Assembly: GCA_937930825.1 (NCBI GenBank)
Contig: CALHBL010000136.1
Location: 1 to 57,179 of the forward strand
Direction of reading: 5' to 3'
Length of the DNA stretch: 57,179 nucleotides
DNA from: an uncultured Bacteriovoracaceae bacterium
GTDB taxonomy: Bacteria > Bdellovibrionota > Bacteriovoracia > Bacteriovoracales > Bacteriovoracaceae
A program made the position numbers and the translations under genes. Below are positions 1-9,781 of the stretch, one piece after another (the first letter of the stretch is position 1; each line of letters starts with the position of its first letter). The notes below the pieces were generated by a model. It made no database searches. It was not told where the DNA came from and saw nothing but the letters and a program-made list of their open reading frames with translations.

Positions 1-1
1 T

Positions 2-661
2 ATCATCCCTCCCTATCATGAGAAGCTCACAGAATTTGATGAGTTTGTCATGAGAGATAATGAAGCCGAGGAGCACTCTGGCAATTGGAAGAACGTATTT
101 AAACGTGATGCTGATCTTTGCGTAGAAATTGGAACGGGCTATGGCCACTTCATGCACGACTTCTGTGAAGAAAACCCTGACGTTAACTTTGTAGGTATCG
201 ATTTTCGCTTTAAGCGCTCTTATAATCTCGCCAGAAAACTGGCCAAGCACCCTCATAAGAACTTTAAATACCTGCGAGCTCGAGGGGAGAGAATTGAGTT
301 TATGTTTGAAGAGGGAGAAGTAGATAAGCTCTTCTATTTCTTTCCAGATCCATGGCCTAAGAAGAGGCACCACAAGAAGAGATTATTTCAAACTCCCTTT
401 CTAAAAGCCGCTTATCAAGTTCTGCGCCCAGGTGGGACGCTCTTTGTTAAGACTGACCATCGTGGCTATGGTGAATGGATGATTGATGTCATGCAGGACC
501 CAGAAGTAACAAGCCGCTTTGACATTAAGCTCAGCACTCTTGATCTCTATCAAGAGCATCCGGATCATTACTTAGCTAGCTTTCAAACTAAATTTGAGAA
601 AATATTCTTAAAAAAGAATGATACTATAAAAGCATTCGAACTCATCTCTAAAAAGGTTTAG
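2..661 (+). CDS. trmB: tRNA (guanine-N7-)-methyltransferase TrmB, 5' end missing
   Basis: TrmB uses S-adenosylmethionine to methylate guanine 46 in the variable loop of tRNAs in the cytoplasm. Counted from the Met at base 50, the SAM-binding loop VEIGTGYG is at residues 25-32, the family signature FPDPWPKKRHH at about 98-108, and the KTDHRGY block near 134-140. The frame stays open from base 50 back to base 2 and encodes further family-like sequence (PPYHEKLTEFDEFV). The true start therefore lies left of the window and the Met at 50 is internal. dnaG starts 11 bases after the stop, so the gene is probably cotranscribed with dnaG and rpoD. Confidence 0.95.
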   Translation: MIPPYHEKLTEFDEFVMRDNEAEEHSGNWKNVFKRDADLCVEIGTGYGHFMHDFCEENPDVNFVGIDFRFKRSYNLARKLAKHPHKNFKYLRARGERIEFMFEEGEVDKLFYFFPDPWPKKRHHKKRLFQTPFLKAAYQVLRPGGTLFVKTDHRGYGEWMIDVMQDPEVTSRFDIKLSTLDLYQEHPDHYLASFQTKFEKIFLKKNDTIKAFELISKKV

Positions 662-672
662 ACAGAACTATC

Positions 673-2559
673 ATGTCCGGCTCCATTGACGAACTTATTA
701 GTCGTATTAAGGATATTCCGATATCGGAAATCATTGGCCGCTATGTCCATACTGTTAAAAAAGGAACCCAGACATTAGCTGTCTGTCCTTTCCATGATGA
801 CCACTCTCCCTCACTCACTGTTAACGATCAACGAGGTATGTGGTTTTGCTTCGTCGATAATATGGGTGGGGACGCTATCAAATTTGTGCGGCTCTACCGC
901 AACTTGGACTTCATGGATGCTCTTCGTGATATTTGCGATAAGCTAGGATGGAACTTTGATGACTACCATCAGGAGCGAAAAGCTTCACCCAAAGTTGAAA
1001 TGGGTAAGAAGCTTCTCTCCACCGCTGCTAAGCTCTATCGAAAATTAGCTGAAACCGGTAAGCATCCTGCCTTCAATGATTTCTTAAGCAAGAGAGGCCT
1101 TAGCCAAGAAACGGCTCAAGTTTATCAGCTTGGCTTTGCTCCCAATGCTAGGGCGCTCTTTGATTACCTCTGTTCAATTAAAGAAGAAAAAGAAAGAGGC
1201 TTTGCCCTCCAAGTTGCTGAAGAAGTCGGCCTTATCAAGAAGAGCACTTATGGAGAAAAGTCCCACTATGATACCTTCAGGGACAGAATAATGTTCCCTA
1301 TATGGGACCACTTCGGCCAAGTGATTGGCTTTACTTCTCGCTCTACTAGTGACGATATCAAACCTAAATATCTCAATTCACTGGATTCATTCCTCTTTAA
1401 TAAGAAGAACCTCCTCTATGGCCTACACCTTGCAAAAAGTATGATCAGACAGAAGGATTCTGTCTTAATTGCGGAAGGAAATATGGATCAAGTGGCACTC
1501 TTTAAAAATGGATTTGAAAATAGTGTCGCTATTATGGGAGTTGCCCTCGGTGAGAGCTCTCTCATAAAAGTCCTCTCCTTAAGCAAGAATGTCATACTCT
1601 GCCTTGATAACGATTTGGCAGGATGGAAGGCAGGTACAAGAATTAATTCTCAATTCATGAATCAAGGCGTTACGCCTCTATTTCTCAACCTTGGTGAACA
1701 TAAAGACCCAGATGAATTTCTTTGTGCAGAAGGTCCTGTTTCTATGCAGAAGCTGATTGATGAAGCTAAACCCTTCATCGATATTGAGATTGAAAAACTC
1801 ATGCCTGAACCAATTCCGGCCCTGTCCGAGAGGAAGCTTGAGATCCTTCAAAAGGTTTTCGAGGTTATAAGTCCTTTAAAGAACACACTTTCCGCAACAG
1901 AAAGAGCCGTAACTTGGGCCAAGCGACTCGGACTTCAGTCAGATTCGAGCTCAATTATAAAGAGCTACACCGACTTCCTTGAAGGGAGCCAAAGGGTGAA
2001 AGTAGCTGCGCCTCACAAGATTGAAAGTGAGGAACTCCTTGAAGTGGGAGAATTAGAAAGAGGCAAAGTAAGGATCGATCGAAAACTAACCTCCGTTGAG
2101 ACAAGTCTCCTGCAAGAGTTAGTCCAACATCCAGAACTTTTACTCAACGATGAAATAACCGAACTCCTTGATTTTGTGGGAAATATTGATGTAAAAGAGT
2201 ATATTTTAAAGTTGAAAGATTTAATGTATGAGATTGACGAATCTGAGTATCCATCGGTTGTTTCTACACTTATGAATCAAGACAATCTATCAGCAGAGAT
2301 TACGGCCGTAGCTGGCGGTGCCCTTTATCGTTACCGCAGAACATCGCTTGATGAAAAGGTCGCTCTCCAAATGATTGCTGATATAAAAAAGAGATTGCAA
2401 GTGCAGCAACTCAAAGAAGAGAAGAACTCTTTAAAATTAGAACAAGCACAGGCGCAAACTCAAGAGGAACAACAAAGAGTTCTCACTGAGCTGCTCGAGA
2501 TTGATAAGAAAATCTCGCAGGTACGCGCTACCCCTAAGGGAAAGAAAAAATCGCTTTAG
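673..2559 (+). CDS. dnaG: DNA primase DnaG with altered zinc finger
   Basis: This is the replicative primase, which makes RNA primers at the fork and works with the replicative helicase. At 628 residues it has normal DnaG length. The N-terminal CHC2 zinc finger is at residues 38-62, with C38, H41 and C59, but the fourth ligand position is Asp62 (CFVD instead of the usual CFGC). The RNA-polymerase-like basic part has FPIWDHFGQVIGF and KYLNSLDSFLFNKKN. The Toprim core has AEGNMD (about residues 267-272) with its metal-binding Glu, LDNDLAG (about 311-317) with its Asp pair, and a KDPDEF segment. The C-terminal tail is Gln/Glu/Lys-rich and probably coiled-coil helicase-interacting sequence. It lies between trmB and rpoD, 34 bases before rpoD. 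The dnaG-rpoD order is the classic macromolecular synthesis operon core. Confidence 0.96.
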   Translation: MSGSIDELISRIKDIPISEIIGRYVHTVKKGTQTLAVCPFHDDHSPSLTVNDQRGMWFCFVDNMGGDAIKFVRLYRNLDFMDALRDICDKLGWNFDDYHQERKASPKVEMGKKLLSTAAKLYRKLAETGKHPAFNDFLSKRGLSQETAQVYQLGFAPNARALFDYLCSIKEEKERGFALQVAEEVGLIKKSTYGEKSHYDTFRDRIMFPIWDHFGQVIGFTSRSTSDDIKPKYLNSLDSFLFNKKNLLYGLHLAKSMIRQKDSVLIAEGNMDQVALFKNGFENSVAIMGVALGESSLIKVLSLSKNVILCLDNDLAGWKAGTRINSQFMNQGVTPLFLNLGEHKDPDEFLCAEGPVSMQKLIDEAKPFIDIEIEKLMPEPIPALSERKLEILQKVFEVISPLKNTLSATERAVTWAKRLGLQSDSSSIIKSYTDFLEGSQRVKVAAPHKIESEELLEVGELERGKVRIDRKLTSVETSLLQELVQHPELLLNDEITELLDFVGNIDVKEYILKLKDLMYEIDESEYPSVVSTLMNQDNLSAEITAVAGGALYRYRRTSLDEKVALQMIADIKKRLQVQQLKEEKNSLKLEQAQAQTQEEQQRVLTELLEIDKKISQVRATPKGKKKSL

Positions 2560-2593
2560 CGAATTTATAGGCAAAAACTTTTAAGGAGATTCA

Positions 2594-4366
2594 ATGTCAG
2601 TTGTTGGCGCCTTTATTAACTCCAAAGATTTCTCAAAACTCTTGATCAAGGGAAAAGATCAGAATTACCTCACACCAGAGGAAATTAACGACGCCATTCC
2701 CGTAAGTATCGTAGATCCTGAGATGGTTGATGAAATCATGGAAACAATCCAAGAAGCACGGATTGACATTCACAATCAGGAAACCGAAGAGGATGATGAT
2801 GGCATCCGTTTAGACGGTACTGAGATTATTGAAGAAACACTATCCAAAGAAGAGAAGGCCGAGCTTAAGTCTGCTTCTACGGATCCAGTTAAACTCTACC
2901 TCAAGAGAATGGGCTCAGTTGCCCTTCTTACTAGAGAGGGAGAAGTTGTCATTGCAAAAGAGATTGAAGAAGGTGAAAGAGAAATTATTCTTTCCTGCCT
3001 TAAATCTTCCCACGCACTGAATGAAGTTGTTGGCCTCAAAGCAAAAGTTGAAAGCCAAGAAAATCAAACGGAATATGTAAAAGAACTTGTGCGCGGCCTT
3101 GATGATGACTCTTCGACAAGAGAAATCAACAAATTCATGAAAACTATCTTTGAGACCTGCGACACAATTGGTGGCCTTCTCAAAGAAGTTGAAAATGAAG
3201 ATGGAACCCTCAAGAAGTTTGATGACGACCAAAATAAGAAGATGGAAGAGATCGGTGTTATTCTCACTGACTTAACTTTCAATCGAAAGATCATCAATAG
3301 CTTTGTTGAGCCAGTTAAGAAGTACTACATGCAATTTAGAGAATTATATGATCAACAAGATCGTATCTTTAAATTTCTAGAAGTTGGTGATTTTGATGAG
3401 TACCGTGTTGTTTATGACAAAGTCTTAGATGATGATGTTTTCAAAAGAAAATTAGCTAAAGATCTTTTTACAACTGATACAAAAATTGAACAACTCATTC
3501 GTAACCAAGAAGATGTTCTTAGAAAACTAAGAAGACTATCTCTTGATGCAGGAATGGAGTTCGATGATATCCATCGCGTTTATAAAATTATTCTAGATGG
3601 TGAAAGAAAAGCTGATGAGGCGAAAGCCAGACTTGTTGAGGCCAATTTAAGGCTTGTTGTTTCTATTGCTAAGAAATATACAAATCGTGGTCTTCAATTC
3701 TTAGACCTCATTCAAGAAGGAAATATTGGTCTAATGAAGGCCGTTGATAAGTTTGAGTACCGCCGTGGTTATAAATTCTCAACTTATGCTACTTGGTGGA
3801 TTCGCCAGGCCATTACTCGTGCAATTGCCGATCAGGCCCGAACAATTCGTATTCCAGTGCATATGATTGAAACAATCAACAAGATGGTGCGAACTCAAAG
3901 ACAACTTATTCAAGAGTTAGGGCGTGAGCCAACTCCCGAAGAAATTGCTGATCGCATGGAGCTTCCCGTAGAGAAAGTTAAGAAAGTTCAAAAAATCTCT
4001 AAAGAGCCCATTTCTCTTGAGACTCCAATTGGGGAAGAAGAAGACTCTTCACTTGGTGACTTCATTGAAGATAAGAAGATCATCTCGCCGGCCGATGCTG
4101 TTATGAGTGTTACTCTTTCTGAACAAACCAGAGCAGTACTCTCAACTTTAACTCCACGTGAAGAAAAAGTATTGAGAATGCGTTTTGGGATTGGTGAAAA
4201 GTCAGACCATACTCTTGAAGAGGTTGGTCAAGATTTCTTCGTTACAAGAGAGAGAATTCGTCAGATTGAAGCTAAGGCACTCCGCAAGCTTCGTCACCCC
4301 AGTAGAGCGAAGCTTCTCAAGGCTTACCTTGAAGGAACTATTCCTACTGGAGAGCGTGAGCAGTAA
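2594..4366 (+). CDS. rpoD: RNA polymerase primary sigma factor RpoD (sigma-70)
   Basis: This is the housekeeping sigma factor, which directs RNA polymerase to -10/-35 promoters. The 590 residues show region 1.1-like sequence at the N terminus, region 1.2 ([20 protein letters not shown], about 97-116), an acidic non-conserved insert, and region 2 from about 344 ([45 protein letters not shown]). Region 3 includes [13 protein letters not shown] and region 4.2 has the helix-turn-helix [20 protein letters not shown] near 539-558. An AAGGAG ribosome site lies 6 bases before the ATG. It is the last gene of the trmB-dnaG-rpoD unit and is followed by an intrinsic terminator. Full length, no missing motif seen. 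Confidence 0.98.
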   Translation: MSVVGAFINSKDFSKLLIKGKDQNYLTPEEINDAIPVSIVDPEMVDEIMETIQEARIDIHNQETEEDDDGIRLDGTEIIEETLSKEEKAELKSASTDPVKLYLKRMGSVALLTREGEVVIAKEIEEGEREIILSCLKSSHALNEVVGLKAKVESQENQTEYVKELVRGLDDDSSTREINKFMKTIFETCDTIGGLLKEVENEDGTLKKFDDDQNKKMEEIGVILTDLTFNRKIINSFVEPVKKYYMQFRELYDQQDRIFKFLEVGDFDEYRVVYDKVLDDDVFKRKLAKDLFTTDTKIEQLIRNQEDVLRKLRRLSLDAGMEFDDIHRVYKIILDGERKADEAKARLVEANLRLVVSIAKKYTNRGLQFLDLIQEGNIGLMKAVDKFEYRRGYKFSTYATWWIRQAITRAIADQARTIRIPVHMIETINKMVRTQRQLIQELGREPTPEEIADRMELPVEKVKKVQKISKEPISLETPIGEEEDSSLGDFIEDKKIISPADAVMSVTLSEQTRAVLSTLTPREEKVLRMRFGIGEKSDHTLEEVGQDFFVTRERIRQIEAKALRKLRHPSRAKLLKAYLEGTIPTGEREQ

Positions 4367-4404
4367 GTCATTTTAACGCATACAAATCACTTTAAAAGAG
4401 AGTC

Positions 4405-4434
4405 AAACCCGAAGACCTATCTTCGGGTTTTTTT
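4405..4434 (+). terminator. intrinsic terminator after rpoD
   Basis: A perfect 10-bp stem (AAACCCGAAG / CTTCGGGTTT) with a 6-base loop is followed directly by a T run. It lies 39 bases after the rpoD stop and separates the core operon from the helicase gene. Confidence 0.93.
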
Positions 4435-4481
4435 ATTCCCATAAAGACCTTCTATATAGAGATTTTTCAAGCTTTTTCGCT

Positions 4482-4487
4482 TATAAT
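4482..4487 (+). promoter_or_regulatory. candidate -10 element for the SNF2 helicase gene
   Basis: TATAAT, a perfect sigma-70 -10 hexamer, lies 42 bases before the helicase ATG and just after the rpoD terminator. No good -35 hexamer is visible 16-18 bases upstream, so this is a weak to moderate call. Confidence 0.4.
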
Positions 4488-4529
4488 TGAAACTTTCTCA
4501 TCACTTTAGAATAAGGAAAATCCACTCAT

Positions 4530-7500
4530 ATGAGTCAATGGCAAGTCCCCGAGAATATTCAAGCTTTAGCAGAAAGCTACTTCAAACGACCAGTAATAGA
4601 AGATGCAAAGAGGCTCCTCCAGCTCTCTCGCGTTAGCGTCTCCTTCTCTAAGGGAACCCCAGAGACTTACTTCATCGTTAGTGGCATTGTTCGAGAGGAT
4701 AGAACTCACGAAACAAAGATTGTCTATAAGAAGAGACTTGAGGATACGCCTGAAGGGCCCGTTTCCTCAAACTGTGATTGCCATAGATGGACGAGTGAAG
4801 GCCACTGTCCCCACTCAGCTGCCATTTTTCTGACTTTTCATATTCACCTTATGAATGAGAAGAATTTTGATGCCCTTTCTGAAAATATGTCACACCCTCC
4901 AATACCTTTGGAGAATACTTTTGCTGTTAATGCCTATGAGTATGGAACAATCATCACAGCTCCCCACCAGTTAGAAAGAGCTCCTTCAAATTCAGCATAC
5001 TCAAGCCTTCAGTACCTTCTTCATTCTAAGAAAATCGTTAATTTTCCTATTCCAGAAACTTGGTTAGGAAGGCTTAATATCCAAATCACTTCTAATGAAC
5101 ACTTCAATGAAGCCTCTGGTGAAATGGAAAGCCTACCACTACTGCGCTTTAAACATATTAATGACGAAGAAAAAACAACGAGAGAGATCTCACTGTTTGA
5201 AAACTTATACCTCTTTAATTGGCAAAATGGTCAGTGCTTTCACTTACCTTCTGAATTAAAAGACCTCATCCAAAAAATTAGAATTCAAGGCACACGCCTT
5301 GATGTTAACGACCTTATCAAAATAGCCCAAGGTATCTCAGAGCAGTACCTAGAAGTTACAGTAGATGATATTCCTATTGGCGATATTCCAGTATTTGATG
5401 CAACAGCTCGTATCCATCTTAATAAGGCCAAGAAGGGCAATCAAATTGAGATTAACCTTCTCTTCCTAGATCCTGAAGAAAACCTCATTCATGCGCCCGA
5501 CTTTCTAAGGTCCTTCACCTTTCAAGGTGGGAAACTGTCTTCATTTAGAACTAAGAAAGATGCTTATGACTTTGTAGCAAAGATCTATGAATCCTTTGAC
5601 TCCGAAATGGAAGTTTATAAAACAAGCCTTCATACAAGTAGCCAAAAGAACTACTGGCAAAATCTCATTGAGTATACAATCTCACAGCCCCAGGCCTTAC
5701 TTTATAATGGTAAAACCAAGAGTCTTTGCCGCTACCAAAATAATTTTCTAAGAGATTTCTATGTGGCCCTCTATAAATGCTTTGGCGAGATGTTCTTTCG
5801 CTTCTCAAAGTATGATGGTGAAGGTCGCGAATTAACTTATGCCCTTCCCAACTCAACTCTCTTTCAGGGGCTTAGTGAATTCCATACTCGGACTCTGGCC
5901 CATGGAGTTCAGATTTACTACGACCGCAATGAGATCAGCCGCTGGTCTTCTAAAATTCGTTTTGAAAGAAAGAGCACAACAACAAATTGGTTTGATCTTG
6001 AACTTGAAGTTAACGATGCTGATATGTCCGTTGTTGATAATGTTGACCTCGATAATGGTCTGGCCGTTACAAAAGATGGTCTGATCCTCTTAACGAAGGA
6101 ACAAAAAGATCTGCTTCGCTTTGTGAAGAAATATACTAAGTACGAAGCTGAAAGTAAGTATGAAACAAATAACGGTGAAGAGAATTCTGAAGCAAAAGAA
6201 GATGAGGCCGAAGCAGAAACGATGAATCGTTTTGTGCTTCCTTTTAATCGCGCTAGAATATTTGAGCTCTTTGAACTGCGTAAGCTTGGAATAGATGGAG
6301 CACTAACTCCAGATGAGATTAATCTCTGTGAGTCCCTCGCAACTCTAGAGGAGATGCCAGAGTATCCCCTTCCCCCTAAACTCGTTGATATTCTACGCCC
6401 TTATCAGAAGGATGGTTATAACTGGCTTAAGTTCCTCCATGAAAATAAGTTAGGTGCCTGTCTTGCTGATGACATGGGCCTAGGGAAGACTCTCCAAACT
6501 ATTACATTTCTGACCTCTATCTATGAAGATATCAATCATGTCCTGATTGTTTGTCCTGTAACTATTCTTCTCAATTGGGAAGCTGAGTTTAAGAAATTCT
6601 CTGATATTGACGTTCACATCTATCATGGCGGCGATCGCCAATTCTCTAGTGATAAGAAAATCATCTTAACTTCATACGGCGTTATGAAAAGAGAAATAGA
6701 TGAGACATTTGCCGAACAACACTTTGATGTGGTTATTCTCGACGAAGTTCAACACTTGAAGAATATACGCTCTCTTGGGGCCTTTGCTGCACGAAAGCTT
6801 AAAGCTGATTTTCGCATTTGCTTAACTGGTACACCAGTAGAGAATGACCTTGCTGAATTCTACAATGTCCTTGACCTGTCAATTCCTGGAATTTGGGGCG
6901 ATTTACAATTTATTAGAACTTCTTCTAATAAGAAGAGCCGACTACTTGCAAGAAGAACAGCTGCTCCTTTTATTTTAAGAAGAACTAAGGATCAAGTCTT
7001 AACAGACCTCCCTCCTAAGATTGAAAATAATGTCTATCTCGGTCTCTCTGAAAAAGAAGACCAGAATTATAAGGCGAGCTTAGTCAGTATCAAGAGTAAA
7101 ATAGAGAATGCTCCTTCTAAGAAGAAGTATGGAGAAATTCTAAGAGGACTTCTTGAGCTTAGGCAGAAATGCTTATGGCAGAATAAAACTTCCGATTATG
7201 ATTTCAAAGCACCTAAGGTTGACTCCACTAAGATCATGTTTCTTATGGATACTCTTGAGCAAATTATGGAAGAAGGGCATCAGGCCATCATCTTCAGCCA
7301 GTTTACGACTTACCTTGATATCATCCAAAAAATTATTCATGAGAAGCACTGGAAGATGGCAAGAATTGATGGAACCCAAACAGTTAAGAAGCGCCAAAGC
7401 CAAGTTGAAATCTTTCAAGAAAGAAAAGCACCCATTTTTCTCATCTCGCTTAAGGCCGGTGGTGTAGGGCTCAACCTTACTGCCGCTAGCTACGTTTTCA

Positions 7501-7742
7501 TCATGGACCCTTGGTGGAATCCGGCCGTAGAAAGCCAGGCGATTGACCGGGCCCATAGAATTGGCCAGGAAAACACCCTCACAGTCTACCGCCCTATCAT
7601 CAAGGGATCAGTCGAAGAGAAAGTTCTAGAGCTTCAGAAAATGAAGAAAGAGCTCTTTAAAGATCTTCTTCACTCAGATGATGACCAAGAACTCTTTACG
7701 GGTAAGCTGACAATGAAGGACTTTGAGTCTCTTCTGAGCTAA
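4530..7742 (+). CDS. SWIM zinc-finger SNF2-family DNA helicase/translocase
   Basis: This is a superfamily 2 Swi2/Snf2 ATPase, probably a double-stranded DNA translocase that remodels protein-DNA complexes; its exact role in bacteria is not established. Of 1070 residues, the N-terminal SWIM zinc finger has C82, C84, C93 and H95 (CxCx8CxH). A long non-conserved middle follows, with an acidic Glu-rich linker near 545-565. The helicase core has Walker A DDMGLGKT (about 648-655), the DEVQH box (about 740), GTPVEND (about 768), and helicase-C motifs SLKAGGVGLNL, DPWWNPA and AIDRAHRIGQ (about 1005). An AAGGAAAA ribosome site precedes the ATG. It stands alone between the rpoD terminator and the activator gene. 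The SWIM plus SNF2 order is a known bacterial architecture. Confidence 0.93.
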   Translation: MSQWQVPENIQALAESYFKRPVIEDAKRLLQLSRVSVSFSKGTPETYFIVSGIVREDRTHETKIVYKKRLEDTPEGPVSSNCDCHRWTSEGHCPHSAAIFLTFHIHLMNEKNFDALSENMSHPPIPLENTFAVNAYEYGTIITAPHQLERAPSNSAYSSLQYLLHSKKIVNFPIPETWLGRLNIQITSNEHFNEASGEMESLPLLRFKHINDEEKTTREISLFENLYLFNWQNGQCFHLPSELKDLIQKIRIQGTRLDVNDLIKIAQGISEQYLEVTVDDIPIGDIPVFDATARIHLNKAKKGNQIEINLLFLDPEENLIHAPDFLRSFTFQGGKLSSFRTKKDAYDFVAKIYESFDSEMEVYKTSLHTSSQKNYWQNLIEYTISQPQALLYNGKTKSLCRYQNNFLRDFYVALYKCFGEMFFRFSKYDGEGRELTYALPNSTLFQGLSEFHTRTLAHGVQIYYDRNEISRWSSKIRFERKSTTTNWFDLELEVNDADMSVVDNVDLDNGLAVTKDGLILLTKEQKDLLRFVKKYTKYEAESKYETNNGEENSEAKEDEAEAETMNRFVLPFNRARIFELFELRKLGIDGALTPDEINLCESLATLEEMPEYPLPPKLVDILRPYQKDGYNWLKFLHENKLGACLADDMGLGKTLQTITFLTSIYEDINHVLIVCPVTILLNWEAEFKKFSDIDVHIYHGGDRQFSSDKKIILTSYGVMKREIDETFAEQHFDVVILDEVQHLKNIRSLGAFAARKLKADFRICLTGTPVENDLAEFYNVLDLSIPGIWGDLQFIRTSSNKKSRLLARRTAAPFILRRTKDQVLTDLPPKIENNVYLGLSEKEDQNYKASLVSIKSKIENAPSKKKYGEILRGLLELRQKCLWQNKTSDYDFKAPKVDSTKIMFLMDTLEQIMEEGHQAIIFSQFTTYLDIIQKIIHEKHWKMARIDGTQTVKKRQSQVEIFQERKAPIFLISLKAGGVGLNLTAASYVFIMDPWWNPAVESQAIDRAHRIGQENTLTVYRPIIKGSVEEKVLELQKMKKELFKDLLHSDDDQELFTGKLTMKDFESLLS

Positions 7743-7744
7743 TT

Positions 7745-7835
7745 TCTCATTAATGAAATAGATAAGTTCTTGATTCTTAGTTATTTAAGTACTCTCCTCT
7801 TTCATTAAAGTCTCATTAATGCAGTAGTGAAATAG
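7745..7835. repeat. repeated palindromic TCATTAATGA-type sites upstream of the activator
   Basis: TCTCATTAATG occurs at 7745-7755 and 7811-7821, with a diverged copy TTTCATTAAAG between them at about 7800-7810. The first copy contains the perfect 10-bp palindrome TCATTAATGA, and both full copies are followed by GAAATAG. They lie between the helicase stop and the activator start, so they could be operator sites. No regulator is known for them. Confidence 0.4.
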
Positions 7836-7894
7836 TGCTACTTTCTTCTTTCATTTTATTCTAGAAATAGTTTTAAAAAAGACTAGGAGTCAAA

Positions 7895-9199
7895 GTGAGA
7901 AGAGAAGTTATCTATACCGGAAGCAATGACAAATTGATTGCCCTCCTTAATGAGAAGGGCGTGAGAACAACTCTTATTTCTAATATCGCTTCTTTTAAAA
8001 CTTCGAAGCGTTCAGTTTTTATTCTCTTTGCTGATGAGAAATGCACTGATCTGCTACCCGATTGCTCCAATCATCAACTCGCATGGGCCAAGAGCAAGGG
8101 CATCCCTCCCCTCTATGTCTCTTCTCATTTAGATATGAAGAGAACTCGCGCCTTATACCAGCTAGGCTTTGATCGAGTCTTCAAGGAAGATGATCATATG
8201 AAGGGCTTACTAGACTTTCTCATACCTCCAAAGAAAGTAGTTCCAGGCCACCTTCTTGGAGGCAGCAATATTTACAATGATGAAGTCACCAAACTCTTCA
8301 ACTTGCTCTCACGCTCCAGTGCACCTGTGCTGATCCGCGGAGAATCCGGAGTGGGAAAAACTCACCTTGTGGAAAAAATAGTGAAAGAACTCTACCCCAG
8401 TAAGAAGTTCATCGCCAAGAACCTTAGCGAGTATAGTGCCCATCTCTTAGAATCAGAGCTCTTTGGCCATACCAAGGGTGCTTTCACTGGTGCTGTTGAA
8501 AATAGAAAGGGATTATTTGAAAAGGCCGATGGAGGTTTTCTCTTCTTAGATGAGATAGCAACTCTTCCTCTACTCACTCAACAGAAAATTCTAAAAGTAA
8601 TCGAAGAGAAGTGTGTCACGCCAGTAGGTTCTAATAAGTCCATTGAACTCAATTTTCAGCTCATCACAGCAACCTGTGAAGACCTGGGTCTGGCCATGAA
8701 AGAGAAGCGCTTTAGAGAGGATCTCTATTACCGCTTATCCCTATCCTGCGTCCATATTCCTTCTATAGCTCAAAGGGCAGAAGAAATAGAGCTGATACTC
8801 TATCATCTGCAGGAAGCAAGTGATCACAAAATATCTTTTAGTGATGAATCAATAGAACTCTTAAAGCAAAGACAGTGGAAGGGAAATTACCGTGAGCTGC
8901 AGTCTCTACTTTTAGAACTTAGTTTAAAAGAGATTTCCTATGTGACACCAAAGAATTTACCAAAGGTTAGAGATAATCAAAGTGAAGACGGAGAAGATCT
9001 TCTCACTCAAAAACAAAGGCAAATTATTAAATCCGCTGGCCTTCCAGAGCTCATCAAGAAAATAGAGCTAGAGTCCTTCCAGGCCACGGCCAAACACCTC
9101 AAGGGCAGAACAAACCAAATCTGCGAAGTGCTCAAAATCTCAAAGAGCGTCTACTACCGCATCCAACAAAGTATCGAAACCTCGGTGGATGCTTCATAA
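7895..9199 (+). CDS. sigma-54-interacting transcriptional activator (bacterial enhancer-binding protein)
   Basis: This is an AAA+ activator that remodels sigma-54 RNA polymerase. The first ~110 residues look like a degenerate receiver-type sensor with no clear phosphorylation Asp. The AAA+ core follows: Walker A GESGVGKT (149-156), the sigma-54 contact loop GAFTGA (195-200), Walker B FLFLDE (215-220), and REDLYYRLS. The C terminus carries a Fis-type helix-turn-helix with a recognizable [14 protein letters not shown] block. The start is GTG with ACTAGGAG upstream, spaced as a ribosome site. It is monocistronic, and repeated palindromes in its upstream gap could be its own control sites. Its targets are unknown; no convincing -24/-12 promoter was found in the window by eye. 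Confidence 0.9.
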   Translation: MRREVIYTGSNDKLIALLNEKGVRTTLISNIASFKTSKRSVFILFADEKCTDLLPDCSNHQLAWAKSKGIPPLYVSSHLDMKRTRALYQLGFDRVFKEDDHMKGLLDFLIPPKKVVPGHLLGGSNIYNDEVTKLFNLLSRSSAPVLIRGESGVGKTHLVEKIVKELYPSKKFIAKNLSEYSAHLLESELFGHTKGAFTGAVENRKGLFEKADGGFLFLDEIATLPLLTQQKILKVIEEKCVTPVGSNKSIELNFQLITATCEDLGLAMKEKRFREDLYYRLSLSCVHIPSIAQRAEEIELILYHLQEASDHKISFSDESIELLKQRQWKGNYRELQSLLLELSLKEISYVTPKNLPKVRDNQSEDGEDLLTQKQRQIIKSAGLPELIKKIELESFQATAKHLKGRTNQICEVLKISKSVYYRIQQSIETSVDAS

Positions 9200-9214
9200 C
9201 CCAAGAAAGCTTTC

Positions 9215-9781
9215 TTAGCGAGCGTAGATAACCCTCTCACTCTGGTCCAAAGCCCGAAGAATAGCACTTTTGTCTATATCTTTAAACGATTTATTCACAA
9301 AAGGATTGGTCGCTTCGGTATCAATTCCGTCTGTGTAGATTAATTTTACAATTTCCGTAAACTTTGCAATTTCTTCTTTATTGTGGCTTAAGTAATGATC
9401 GCCAACGGACTCTCTTAAATCGATGACTTCTTCATCAATAACATCAAGAACCTTAACCTCTCGCTTATCTCCATTAGGAAGTTTGATTTTCAATTTATAA
9501 TCCTCAAGAAGCTCAGGCATTTTATCTAGAATAAAGACATCCTCATCGAATTCGTTGCGATCCCAGATTCCTCCGGAGATGATTACGGTTCTTTCGTCTT
9601 CAAAAGCATTTGTATCAATTACGTGACCTGCACCACCACCTCCACTTACGCCAGGAGCAGCAATATACCCATCAATGGACGGGCCACCACCTCCTGTTCC
9701 ACCCCCAACTCCACTACCGGAAGCAAAATTAGTAGGTATAGATAAAAAACTTAGTAAAACTATTAAAAGGACTGAGTTCAT
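9215..9781 (-). CDS. secreted protein with glycine-rich N-terminal linker, unknown function
   Basis: I do not recognise this 188-residue protein. It starts with a signal peptide (hydrophobic residues about 3-16, probable cleavage after NFAS). A flexible Gly/Ser-rich segment follows (GSGVGGGTGGGG, then GVSGGGGAG, to about residue 53) and then an acidic, Lys-containing globular part of about 130 residues with no known motif. The Gly-rich part may be a spacer or wall/surface tether. Its ATG overlaps the stop of the upstream gene as ATGA (9778-9781), so the two are probably translationally coupled and act together. It converges with the activator gene, ending 15 bases from it. Confidence 0.75.
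   Translation of the reverse strand: MNSVLLIVLLSFLSIPTNFASGSGVGGGTGGGGPSIDGYIAAPGVSGGGGAGHVIDTNAFEDERTVIISGGIWDRNEFDEDVFILDKMPELLEDYKLKIKLPNGDKREVKVLDVIDEEVIDLRESVGDHYLSHNKEEIAKFTEIVKLIYTDGIDTEATNPFVNKSFKDIDKSAILRALDQSERVIYAR

Noticed and set aside
9203-9216. 14-bp perfect palindrome AAGAAAGCTTTCTT between the convergent activator and secreted-protein genes, as a terminator
   Set aside because: It has no loop, is AT-rich, and has no T run on either side; it also overlaps a stop codon.
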